A stretch of 64,000 nucleotides of DNA from positions 20,569,706 through 20,633,705 of the forward strand of contig CM032668.1 of assembly GCA_019095985.1 (NCBI GenBank). The letters are read 5' to 3'. Of this stretch, positions 60,701 through 64,000 are shown piece by piece. Source of the DNA: Streblospio benedicti (taxonomy: Eukaryota; Annelida; Polychaeta; Spionida; Spionidae). How positions within the stretch are numbered: position 1 is the stretch's first letter; every line of letters begins with the position of its first letter. Both the position numbers and the translations under genes were made by a program. The notes beneath the pieces were generated by a model. The model saw only the letters and a program-made list of their open reading frames with translations. It was not told the DNA's origin and did not search any database.

Positions 60701-62295
60701 GAATGGCAGCTTCTAGCCAATTAGCATGTTTTTTTTTCTGTTTCTGCCTCCATATTCATCATTGTTATTCATCAGATCAGTTGGAATAAATTACAACCCG
60801 TATAATCGCAAGCAATACACTTTACAGCCTTTCATTTTTTTATAGTCTAGAGCTCATCTTACTAACATTTTAGCCTAATTTTTTAACACAAAGAATGGAC
60901 GCTAGAAACCGATGACAATCAACTGAATTGAGAAAAGCTAATCAGCCAATCTATTCAGAGAAGCACTAAAAATTAAACGTTTGAAGAACTGTAACTTATT
61001 TTCAAACATTCGGTGCAACATAGATATAATGTATGACCTCAATCCTTTTGAGAAAAAAAAGGAAAGATATTTGTCTGATTATTTTGCAATATAGAAATCT
61101 AGCAAAACAAAACACTTGAATGATTTTACCAACATAAATGTACCAGGTCATACCTACTCCAACAGGTGATGTTCCCTTCTCATTGAACGTTTGATTCCAG
61201 ATAATCTATTCTTTAGTTGTGAGGTGTCTGAATAATAGTACTTTAATCAGAACAGAATGAAGTATTCAAATCACAGATGTTTCCCTTTCTTTTGTTATGT
61301 AAAGTTTTCAAATACATCATAAGCTTTATAAGAAGCATACACTGCCACAGAAATTATTTAATTTTACAGGAACTTTGTTTAAGTTGACGATAAAATATTG
61401 GAATATTTCTATTTTCGAGTGATTAGAAAATCCAAAGTAGGATTTTACCTCGCTGATGAGCCGGCAATCTGATCATCTGGTGTTTACCTATGTCTGTGCT
61501 GCATGTGTCAGATTGCTGGGGTTGGTGCGAGCCCCAAAACTCAACTTCACAAAGCTCGTTGCTGGGCGTACTTCTCTCTACAGAACACAACTCTGCGTCA
61601 TGTTTCATCCCTTTCAAACCAAGCTTAACACTGAGATTCTTTCCTTTGCGTCTGCTCTTTTTGTTTGATGATATAGCAGTACTTGCACTTTGTAACATAC
61701 ACCCACTGCTGGAATCGATGCCACTAGATGTAGCAGCATCGAAGGTTCGACTTTTAAACCGATTGCTACCTTTATCAATCATCTTGAAGCCCATTTTTGG
61801 CTGCTTTTTTAAGGACCTTAGATTTGCTTCTGTAGTTGGCACCACAGTCCCTCCAATAGCCCCCTCTCCTTTGCGGCCTGAGGTTGTGCGTGCTGCAGTC
61901 ACATCTTCATTTGTCAGCTGCATCACTGAGACTTCCTGTCTACAGACACTCCTCCTGTGCCCAGCACTGTTGTCACCATCGTCCGACTGTACGCCAGCAA
62001 AACCCACTACACTGCTAGTTGCCTTAGTTTGGCTGTCACCAACAGAAGCTTCCTTTGAGCCCTGTGACTGCTCAGAAACCTTCCCATATCCTGTATCAAC
62101 AGGCTTCCACTTGCCACTGTCGGCCGTTGATGAACATGCCACATTATTATCCTTATTTGCGCTTTTCAGAGATACGTTCTGTTTGGAGCGTACAAGCTTC
62201 AACCCCTTAATTTCAGAGTTTTGTTTAGATTCACTGGTATCTTCATGCTGTGAGATTTGGTCGTCACTAGCCGATTTTGAGCCTGATTTCCCCAT
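11393..62295 (-). CDS. TACC: TACC family gene, full locus (multi-exon, multiple N-termini)
   Basis: TACC proteins recruit ch-TOG/XMAP215 to centrosomes and spindle microtubules, under Aurora A and clathrin control. The family is fixed by two features. First, the C-terminal coiled coil runs from VLKYSQSDV through [40 protein letters not shown] and ANDEIEKS to [14 protein letters not shown] and stop. Second, three SDP repeats have the core [12 protein letters not shown]. At least 20 coding exons fit by GT-AG sites with phases that agree at every join listed here. If all internal exons are used the product is about 5,000 residues, larger than vertebrate TACC2; alternative first exons allow much shorter forms. 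Which promoters are used is inference. Frame breaks near 15.7, 28.64, 29.05, 52.86 and 53.02 kb and a TGA at 55,422 lie in otherwise coding exons. Confidence 0.95.
12239..12359 (-). CDS. TACC: TACC coiled-coil exon
   Basis: It is entered with two carried bases (CA|A, Gln), giving [20 protein letters not shown] and then [21 protein letters not shown]. It aligns with the family segment LANEEIAQVR...LRKEQ..IQSLEKTVEQK. Donor CAGAAG|GTGAGC, phase 0. Heptad spacing is unbroken. Confidence 0.93.
12960..13103. repeat. (TAAA)n-type microsatellite
   Basis: A run of TAAA/AAATA units of about 140 bp, imperfect, ends 13 bp from the 3' end of the exon at 13117. Simple-sequence expansion in intron. Confidence 0.85.
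13117..13223 (-). CDS. TACC: TACC coiled-coil exon
   Basis: Reads [20 protein letters not shown] and then [16 protein letters not shown]. It matches the family block NEE.LKKCAQEYL.R.KKEEQRYQALK.HAEEKL almost residue for residue in spacing. Acceptor GTTTCAG, donor GAACA|GTGAGT (phase 2). Confidence 0.95.
13762..13922 (-). CDS. TACC: TACC coiled-coil exon
   Basis: Phase 1 entry (G|CT, Ala) gives [40 protein letters not shown] and [14 protein letters not shown]. It corresponds to the family block EKEQALADLNSVE.SL.DLFRRYE..K.VLEGF(K/R)K. Acceptor GTTTGCAG, donor AAAAAG|GTTTGT. Confidence 0.95.
14079..14474 (-). pseudogene. Orphan open frame in TACC intron, unrecognised
   Basis: An uninterrupted frame of 131 codons with coding-like composition reads, among others, [20 protein letters not shown] and [19 protein letters not shown] do not recognise the family. 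It sits between two exons of the TACC coiled coil, where inclusion would disrupt the heptads, and its left edge is an ordinary stop. It could be a fragment of a transposon protein or a captured gene piece. No flanking repeats were identified. Confidence 0.3.
15215..15258 (-). CDS. TACC: TACC coiled-coil exon
   Basis: A short exon (44 nt) that reads, with carried bases, [15 protein letters not shown], matching the family RKIVAEYEKTIAQMIE. Acceptor GTGTTTTCAG, donor ATTG|GTGAGT (phase 1). Confidence 0.93.
15616..15759 (-). CDS. TACC: TACC coiled-coil exon with one frame break
   Basis: The 5' part reads [20 protein letters not shown]; the 3' part reads [20 protein letters not shown] and then SHDQMK in another frame. 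Both are good coiled coil and both splice junctions are in phase with their neighbours, but the exon is 144 nt where 143 is needed. One extra base lies near 15685-15710. Use of an internal AG (GCTCAG|GACGAG) would also restore frame by skipping the first part, but would lose the conserved EW. Confidence 0.88.
15795..16390. repeat. Nested repeat cluster with inverted arms
   Basis: A hairpin of GGGCCCT-rich arms lies at about 15931-15993. A second inverted pair, ACGAAAATGAAGTATTTTAG...CTATGATTTTCACTGG (16080-16146) against its partner at 16299-16378, encloses two copies of ACCATGGGCCTCA. Fragments resemble the hAT-type element at 4987-5399 (CATGGGCCGCAGCATAATGG at about 16031). Boundaries are uncertain. 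Confidence 0.5.
16615..16656 (-). CDS. TACC: TACC exon, start of the conserved coiled-coil domain
   Basis: The 42-nt phase 0-0 exon encodes [16 protein letters not shown](K/R)YSQ.D(M/L/V) marks the beginning of the TACC domain in vertebrate members. Acceptor TTTCTTTCAG, donor AAAG|GTAGGT. Confidence 0.92.
17187..17282 (-). CDS. TACC: TACC exon upstream of coiled coil
   Basis: The phase 0-0 exon (32 codons) reads [20 protein letters not shown] and then [12 protein letters not shown], and continues directly into VLKYSQ. Acceptor CCCCCACCAG, donor ACAG|GTAGTG. No known motif beyond its position. Confidence 0.88.
18201..18527 (-). CDS. TACC: TACC exon, low-complexity to acidic linker
   Basis: The phase 0-0 exon of 109 codons starts after GCCGTTTCTAG and ends GAT|GTAACG. 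It reads [20 protein letters not shown], later [20 protein letters not shown] and ends ISTSTQHSD. It is GC-rich, rising well above the surrounding introns. An internal ATG in MSDSRES could also start translation. A (CTG)n repeat lies 140 bp upstream. Confidence 0.8.
18592..19008. repeat. 78-bp direct repeats flanking a (CTG)n tract and CGAGTG-rich insert
   Basis: Two copies of GATTTTTCAAGAAGCAAA...CTAGGTAGTTATGTAATCTC, at 18592-18669 and 18931-19008, are about 88% identical by eye. Between them lie about 15 CTG/GCT units (18668-18713) and about 210 bp with repeated CACTCGCC/GGCGAGTG motifs. This looks like a tandem duplication with later expansion or insertion. Confidence 0.7.
19766..19879 (-). 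CDS. TACC: TACC exon
   Basis: The phase 0-0 exon (38 codons) reads [20 protein letters not shown] and then [25 protein letters not shown] gives a proline-directed serine. Acceptor CATGTTTTAG, donor CTCAG|GTAAGA. Confidence 0.88.
20469..20632 (-). CDS. TACC: TACC exon
   Basis: Entered with a carried G (G|CG, Ala), it reads [40 protein letters not shown] and [15 protein letters not shown], ending in phase 0 at CACAG|GTACAA. Continuous with [12 protein letters not shown] of the upstream exon. Confidence 0.88.
20750..21188. mobile_element. MITE with about 50-bp terminal inverted repeats
   Basis: The left end GGGATGATCATGTATATTTTG..CACACTCTGCAAAAGTGGAA is paired with a right end GACAAAATGTACATCATCCC as inverted repeats. 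The interior is AT-rich with GGT/G-run tracts and no coding. The flanking TA/TTA is too short to assign a superfamily. Confidence 0.65.
22282..22357 (-). CDS. TACC: TACC exon with conserved LYVKFDPL motif
   Basis: Reads [20 protein letters not shown] and then GRESL. QSLY(L/V)KFDPL is a conserved TACC1/2/3 motif upstream of the coiled coil. Acceptor CATGTTTCAG, donor TTAG|GTAGGG (phase 1). Confidence 0.93.
22621..22682 (-). CDS. TACC: TACC exon
   Basis: Carried G plus TA gives Val, then [20 protein letters not shown], ending in phase 0 at [21 protein letters not shown] resembles the segment just before the LY.KFDPL motif in the family. Confidence 0.9.
22683..24769. other. TACC intron, nothing recognised
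   Basis: AT-rich intron without convincing open frames, paired splice sites or repeat ends. Confidence 0.5.
24770..25115 (-). repeat. tRNA-derived SINE, copy 2
   Basis: On the minus strand: CAGTGGCCAACTGGATGG (A-box area), TTGGACTCGTGACCAGAAGG, B-box GGTTCGATTCC, then AGCAAACTCAT and a tail with CACATTTACATTT. Homologous to 4030-4368. Its B-box is closer to consensus, so this copy may be younger. Confidence 0.7.
25600..25860 (-). CDS. TACC: TACC exon that receives the alternative N-termini
   Basis: After AAATTCCTAG the exon is entered in phase 1 (G|AA, Glu) and reads [60 protein letters not shown] and [20 protein letters not shown], ending ESQELDA in phase 1. The cluster [14 protein letters not shown] is rich in cysteines beside basic residues, a typical palmitoylation context. 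Exons ending at 28319, 33961, 38389 and 40757 all end in phase 1 and can join here. An internal ATG (25855) could also serve as start. Confidence 0.88.
25861..28318. other. TACC intron, nothing recognised
   Basis: About 2.5 kb of AT-rich sequence with no convincing exon or transposon ends. Confidence 0.5.
28319..30652 (-). CDS. TACC: TACC large basic exon (about 778 codons), optional
   Basis: The donor GTCG|GTAAAC is phase 1. A phase-1 acceptor is CTCCCTCAG|CAGCTG at 30652, while an in-frame ATG at 30704-30702 ([10 protein letters not shown]) could instead begin a first exon. The product is disordered and S/P/R-rich with [20 protein letters not shown] (nuclear-signal-like) and many STP/SP sites. 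It ends in a basic tail with [15 protein letters not shown] and [13 protein letters not shown]. Total length keeps frame, but the segment about 28640-29050 reads in a shifted frame. Two compensating single-base errors (one extra near 29050, one missing near 28640) explain this. The phase 1-1 boundaries make it a skippable cassette. Confidence 0.82.
30705..33080. other. TACC intron, nothing recognised
   Basis: AT-rich intron; no open frame stands out and no repeat ends were found. Confidence 0.45.
33081..33945. repeat. Widely spaced inverted repeat (foldback-like), about 860 bp
   Basis: Left arm TTTTGATTTGATAAGAAAAT...GAAAGCTATGATTGCTTTTC (33089-33163) pairs with a right arm at about 33850-33945 reading GAAAAGCAATCATAGC...ATTTTCTTATTAAATCA. 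Arms are about 80 bp and imperfect. The right end stops about 16 bp from the donor of the exon at 33961. It may be a transposon with degraded ends. Confidence 0.55.
33961..34048 (-). CDS. TACC: TACC alternative first exon (short basic N-terminus)
   Basis: ATG 34048 is preceded by an in-frame TGA. It encodes [20 protein letters not shown] and then NPVVRGPVK, ending in phase 1 at AAAG|GTAACG. It fits the phase-1 acceptor of exon 25860 (or 30652). The result is a short TACC isoform lacking the SDP repeats. The splice is inferred from phase. Confidence 0.65.
34049..38388. other. TACC intron, nothing recognised
   Basis: About 4.3 kb AT-rich; open frames are short and composition-driven. No transposon ends or RNA genes seen. 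Confidence 0.5.
38389..38476 (-). CDS. TACC: TACC alternative first exon encoding a transmembrane anchor
   Basis: ATG 38476 has an in-frame TAA 18 bases upstream. The 29 codons read [20 protein letters not shown] and then VMIVIRRRK, ending in phase 1 at AAAG|GTGAAT. This is a textbook single-pass segment of about 21 hydrophobic residues ([10 protein letters not shown] to MIVI) closed by a basic stop-transfer RRRK; with no cleavage site it predicts a signal anchor. Joined to 25860 it gives [20 protein letters not shown], so the cysteines fall just inside the membrane. Being exactly as long (88 nt) as the exon at 33961-34048 supports interchangeable first exons. It could belong to an unrelated nested gene, but no other acceptor nearby was found. 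Confidence 0.65.
38477..40344. other. TACC intron, nothing recognised
   Basis: AT-rich; no convincing exon. Confidence 0.45.
40345..40726. mobile_element. hAT-like MITE, CAGGGCTGCCAA termini
   Basis: CAGGGCTGCCAA at 40345-40356 and TTGGCAGCCCTG at 40715-40726 are perfect inverted repeats. CAGGG(C/T)TGCCAA is a common hAT terminus. No matching 8-bp target duplication is visible. It lies 30 bp from the donor of exon 40757. Confidence 0.6.
40757..40894 (-). CDS. TACC: TACC exon
   Basis: Carried G plus CT gives Ala; reads [40 protein letters not shown] and KSASE, phase 1 at both ends. The second half is a short predicted coiled coil. Acceptor GTGTTACAG, donor GAAG|GTAAAA. Confidence 0.88.
41532..41613 (-). 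CDS. TACC: TACC exon
   Basis: [20 protein letters not shown] and then EKSENQP; acceptor TATCCCAG (phase 0), donor CCGG|GTAAAC (phase 1). Acidic linker with no known motif. Confidence 0.87.
41861..41924 (-). CDS. TACC: TACC exon (basic)
   Basis: With the carried AA it reads [20 protein letters not shown] and then NK, phase 2 to 0. The lysine/arginine-rich run is nuclear-signal-like or microtubule-affine; this is inference. Acceptor TTAATTTGTAG, donor AATAAG|GTAAAT. Confidence 0.85.
42196..42287 (-). CDS. TACC: TACC exon
   Basis: [20 protein letters not shown] and then [11 protein letters not shown] across the join; phase 0 to 2. Acceptor ATTACTTCAG, donor CCAA|GTAAGT. Confidence 0.87.
42590..43140. 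repeat. Tandem satellite, about 100-bp unit, 5-6 copies
   Basis: Units beginning near 42593, 42700, 42803, 42900, 43003 and 43103 share AAATTCCACATCATTAACAA, then CCACCGTCC.TTCTAGGTA, ATGAGGCC.ATG, a T-run and TTTTGCATGCATAC..TGGCTAAT. Spacing varies from about 95 to 108 bp. It lies in the intron between two TACC exons; open frames inside are repeat artefacts. Confidence 0.88.
43395..43534 (-). CDS. TACC: TACC exon with partial SDP-like motif
   Basis: With the carried C it reads [40 protein letters not shown] and [13 protein letters not shown] is the C-terminal half of an SDP repeat; SP/TP sites are present. Phase 1 to 0. Acceptor TGCCTTGTAG, donor CCAAG|GTACCC. Confidence 0.88.
43583..43748. 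repeat. Short palindromic MITE-like element
   Basis: Arms of about 58 bp: CATATAATAAATGAGTTCTT...GATATTAAAAATAGTC and its inverted partner GACTATTTTTAATATC...ATTTATCATATATTAT, around a 45-bp loop. Nearly perfect arms suggest a recent insertion. It lies 50 bp from the acceptor of the exon ending at 43534. Confidence 0.7.
43994..44141 (-). CDS. TACC: TACC exon with third SDP repeat
   Basis: [20 protein letters not shown] and [20 protein letters not shown], ending PTDRPVTNT, phase 0 to 1. The SDP repeat ([15 protein letters not shown]) is a TACC hallmark, in vertebrates linked to binding SWI/SNF-type factors. Acceptor GGTTTCAG, donor ACGC|GTGAGT. Confidence 0.95.
44916..47199 (-). CDS. TACC: TACC large exon: two SDP repeats and octapeptide array
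   Basis: One uninterrupted frame of 761 codons after the carried base (acceptor CTGCTTTCAG, donor GTAGAA|GTAAGT). The order is a proline/serine head, a long acidic disordered part, about 14 copies of an eight-residue unit such as EPAKLAEP (45738-46072), SDP repeat 1 ([18 protein letters not shown], near 45612-45685), SDP repeat 2 ([18 protein letters not shown], near 45187-45255) and a lysine/proline tail with repeated TPVKEP (near 44955-45055). The two SDP repeats here and the one at 43994-44141 make three. No frame break. Confidence 0.96.
45738..46072 (-). repeat. TACC: Coding 24-bp minisatellite (octapeptide array)
   Basis: About 14 degenerate 24-bp units encode E-P-(A/V/E)-K-L-A-E-P variants; one unit is DPEKLAEP and one EPAKLPEP. 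Reading frame is preserved throughout. The same array read on the plus strand gives a spurious Gly-Ser-Ala frame. Confidence 0.92.
47200..48503. other. TACC intron, nothing recognised
   Basis: AT-rich; no exon or repeat recognised. Confidence 0.5.
48504..48718 (-). CDS. TACC: TACC exon, alanine/proline-rich
   Basis: [20 protein letters not shown] and on through a PPPPT run to [17 protein letters not shown], phase 0 to 2. [11 protein letters not shown] is a short leucine-rich amphipathic stretch that could be a docking motif. Acceptor TGTTTGCAG, donor GGAGG|GTACGT. It can be joined from the microexon (51325) or the alternative first exon (50923), both phase 0. Confidence 0.9.
48719..50922. 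other. TACC intron, nothing recognised
   Basis: About 2.2 kb AT-rich without convincing features. Confidence 0.5.
50923..51075 (-). CDS. TACC: TACC alternative first exon (basic N-terminus)
   Basis: ATG 51075 follows an in-frame TAA 15 bases upstream. The 51 codons read [40 protein letters not shown] and [11 protein letters not shown], ending in phase 0 at AAAG|GTAGGT. This matches the phase-0 acceptor of exon 48718. The product would start just before the SDP-bearing exons and skip the giant acidic exon. RKVSVKR is a basophilic kinase-type site. Splicing is inferred. Confidence 0.7.
51325..51339 (-). CDS. TACC: TACC 15-nt microexon
   Basis: CTGCAGCAGCTAAAG (Leu-Gln-Gln-Leu-Lys) is bounded by ATTTCTTCACAG and GTAAGT, both strong sites, phase 0-0, between the exon ending at 51482 and that starting at 48718. 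It could be optional. Confidence 0.65.
51482..59006 (-). CDS. TACC: TACC giant acidic exon (about 2,500 codons)
   Basis: One reading frame begins [20 protein letters not shown] at 59006 (a TAA lies directly before this ATG) and continues with the same acidic, N/S/E/D-rich style to the donor TCACAG|GTGAGA at 51482. A phase-1 acceptor GATGTAG|AAACAATGG at 58996 would alternatively accept the exon at 61449. The frame is interrupted by one TGA (55422-55424) with coding continuing in the same frame, then by two single-base losses near 53010-53025 and 52855-52870. Parts include Ser-Pro clusters ([18 protein letters not shown]) and a structured-looking stretch near 54.8-55.1 kb ([20 protein letters not shown]). 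It has no known domain. Such a giant disordered exon parallels the long N-terminal exon of vertebrate TACC2. Confidence 0.85.
59007..61448. other. TACC 5' region or intron, nothing recognised
   Basis: AT-rich, no supported exon. It would contain the 5' UTR and promoter if ATG 59006 is used as a start. Confidence 0.45.
61449..62295 (-). CDS. TACC: TACC alternative first exon with N-myristoylation-type start
   Basis: The first ATG after an in-frame TAA (62295) gives [20 protein letters not shown], with Gly2 and Ser6, the classic N-myristoyltransferase pattern. Human TACC2 starts MGNENSTSDNQ in the same style, as I recall it. The rest is basic/serine-rich ([20 protein letters not shown]). Two phase-1 donors are possible: CGAG|GTAAAA at 61449 and ATAG|GTAAAC at 61488. 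Phase-1 acceptors available are 58996, 43534, 40894, 30652 and 25860. Assignment to TACC rests on strand, phase and style rather than homology. Confidence 0.7.
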
Positions 62296-63475
62296 CGCAC
62301 ACACAAACTTAAATTCCAATTAAAAACGCATACATCCAACCGCATAAATCAACAAGACAAATGCAAAAAGTGCCTCTATGTTTACTCTGCAATATTGCAA
62401 TAATAAGTATATTCCGTGTATATAAGACTCATCCACAGATTCACAATATCAACCACATGCTGACATAAAACCAATGCCTGAGCAAAATTACGACATTTAA
62501 AGCTCCCTCCGCCTCCTCTACTGAGAGAGTTACACAAATCTTTATAGCCGGAATTAACCGATTCAAGTTCACAAGTCTATGTACAAGTCGGAACTAATAC
62601 AAGACTTACTAAAGACACGATAAATTTTACTTTAAATATATTGTTGATAGAAAATGATTCAAAGTTAGCGTAGTCTCAGCGGGAATGTGAGAAGAAAATC
62701 TATGACAGATAAAATACAAAATCATTCCCATGTCTAACTGGCTTAGTAGAGATGTCATGATAAAAATAAAATTGAACTAAACTATATTTCTGACTTGACT
62801 CTCAAAGACATTTTGCAGCTTGTAAAGGAAGATATAATCATAAACAAGTAGTAAAATGTCCTGCACTGTGGCAATTCACTGCTTCACATTGCACCTTGTA
62901 ATAAAATCCACAAATTTGCCATCTCAAAATAGCTAAAAGATGCAATTAATTACATTCCATCTTTAACAAAAACTTCTGGAAAGCCAAGAATACTAGCTAT
63001 GCTACGATACTTACGCATAAATATGACATTTTAATACTGTGTAGAATCATTTTCAGCAAAGATCAACTAAACTTTTTAAAATATAATCAAAAACACTAAA
63101 AAATTAAAATCATGTTATGCAGCCTGGCCGAAGGTTTATGAAAATTCATAAATCTATGAATAAGTAGAGATAATCAGACAAGATTGAACAATGAAATATA
63201 TTTTATATATAACTAAGTAATAGTTCAACTTAATACATGAAACTGGCCCATTCTTATCTAAAGGACCACCATTGAAATAGGTTGCACCAAATACATGTCA
63301 AACTTGCTAACACTGGGGAAGCACACCGATTCTAGGTAAAGTTCACCCCCATATTGGTCAAGGTTCAGCCGAGATGACCATGGACATTTACTTGAACAGT
63401 TTTAGGGTAAAAGTGGAAAGAAAATTTTAAGTTGAATATATAATCACACATACCATATTATTTACCTCTGGTGCA
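62296..63475. other. AT-rich, nothing recognised
   Basis: Presumed promoter and 5' UTR of the exon at 62295 and/or an intron of the exon at 63476. No repeat ends found. Confidence 0.45.
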
Positions 63476-64000
63476 AAATAAAATTCTGAGTTTGATTTAT
63501 CAAACGCTTCTGAACCAGGCACATACAAAGTGTCCTCTTCAAACGGATTTGTTGATGGCAGAAGTTTGTCAGGGTTTGTTTTATCATTATATGCACCGTC
63601 AACATCACAAGAATCATTATGAAGTCCAGATGCATCCATGTCAATAGAATTGTGGGCATCCCAGAAATCTTTTTCAACAACATTGACATCATCTTTCAGG
63701 CTAGTGGTGGTGGTTTCTTCACTTTTTTCCTTTGAATTGGTTTCATTGTCAATTTGCTGTTTCAGTTCTATTTTGTACTCCTCAATGGCATTTGTAATGA
63801 CACTAGAAATATACTGCGACACAAACTGTGACTCTGAAAAAGCACCATCTTCAGTGCATTTTGTATTTTCATGTGCTAAAGTATTAGTACCTCTCAGCCG
63901 TTCTTGGGCGGAAATAATAATATCAGAAACGTATTGCTCAACACTCACAGCAGTCTCAGCTTTATTCTTTTGGTGAACAGTGTCAATCACATCTGTACCA
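63476..64000 (-). CDS. Partial exon with two related amphipathic helices, cut by window end
   Basis: An open frame runs off the window and ends at CCAGAG|GTAAAT (63476) or ATG|GTATGT (63464), both phase 0. It reads VEQYVSDIIISAQERL and, 43 residues later, VSQYISSVITNAIEEYK, two copies of a V.QY(V/I)S.(I/V)I..A motif spaced like the hydrophobic faces that bind PKA RII in AKAPs. Further on come NPFEEDTLYVPGSEAFDKSN and EFYFAPE. It could be an upstream exon of the same TACC gene (phase-0 acceptors at 51339 and 48718 fit) or the 3' part of a neighbour. Confidence 0.7.

Noticed and set aside
61490-62323. 277-codon plus-strand open frame
   Set aside because: Antisense of the serine-rich first exon at 61449-62295; no splice or start context and no recognisable domain.

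Overview
This is a eukaryotic window. It has intron-rich genes with consensus GT-AG junctions, AT-rich introns, GC-richer exons, polyadenylation signals and many short non-autonomous transposons, tRNA-derived SINEs and a truncated LINE. The style suggests an invertebrate animal, perhaps a deuterostome. I cannot name the species from sequence alone.

About 52 kb (roughly 9.65-62.3 kb, minus strand) is one very large TACC gene (transforming acidic coiled-coil, a centrosome and spindle microtubule regulator). I could place its exons by splice sites and reading phase. The 3' exons (11.4-16.7 kb) encode the conserved C-terminal TACC coiled coil. Exons at 43-47 kb encode three SDP repeats (core WDNFDE..F/INPF) and a proline/glutamate octapeptide array. 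A chain of giant exons at 51.5-59.0 kb and a 2.3-kb exon at 28.3-30.65 kb encode long disordered acidic or basic regions. Several exons begin with an ATG preceded by an in-frame stop and join the common body in matching phase, so the gene appears to have multiple alternative N-termini: a myristoylation-type start (62.3 kb), an acidic start (59.0 kb), a basic start (51.1 kb), a transmembrane-anchor start (38.5 kb) and a short basic start (34.0 kb).

The left 9 kb holds two small genes arranged tail to tail. A plus-strand gene (exons about 1.1-6.34 kb, poly(A) near 6.74 kb) ends in a region vaguely like the base of the dynein heavy-chain stalk. A minus-strand gene (6.8-8.26 kb) encodes a secreted protein with two WAP-type four-disulfide domains, one per exon. 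The right edge (63.48-64.0 kb) holds part of another minus-strand exon with two related amphipathic helices; it may be an upstream TACC exon or a separate gene.

Introns are colonised by short inverted-repeat elements, several placed within about 30 bp of splice sites, including one whose target duplication copied a splice donor. Six single-base frame breaks and one in-frame TGA lie in exons that otherwise look functional. They include both extra and missing bases, which favours consensus or assembly errors over gene decay. No CRISPR, rRNA or intact functional tRNA gene was seen, and no retroviral or Polinton-type element was recognised.
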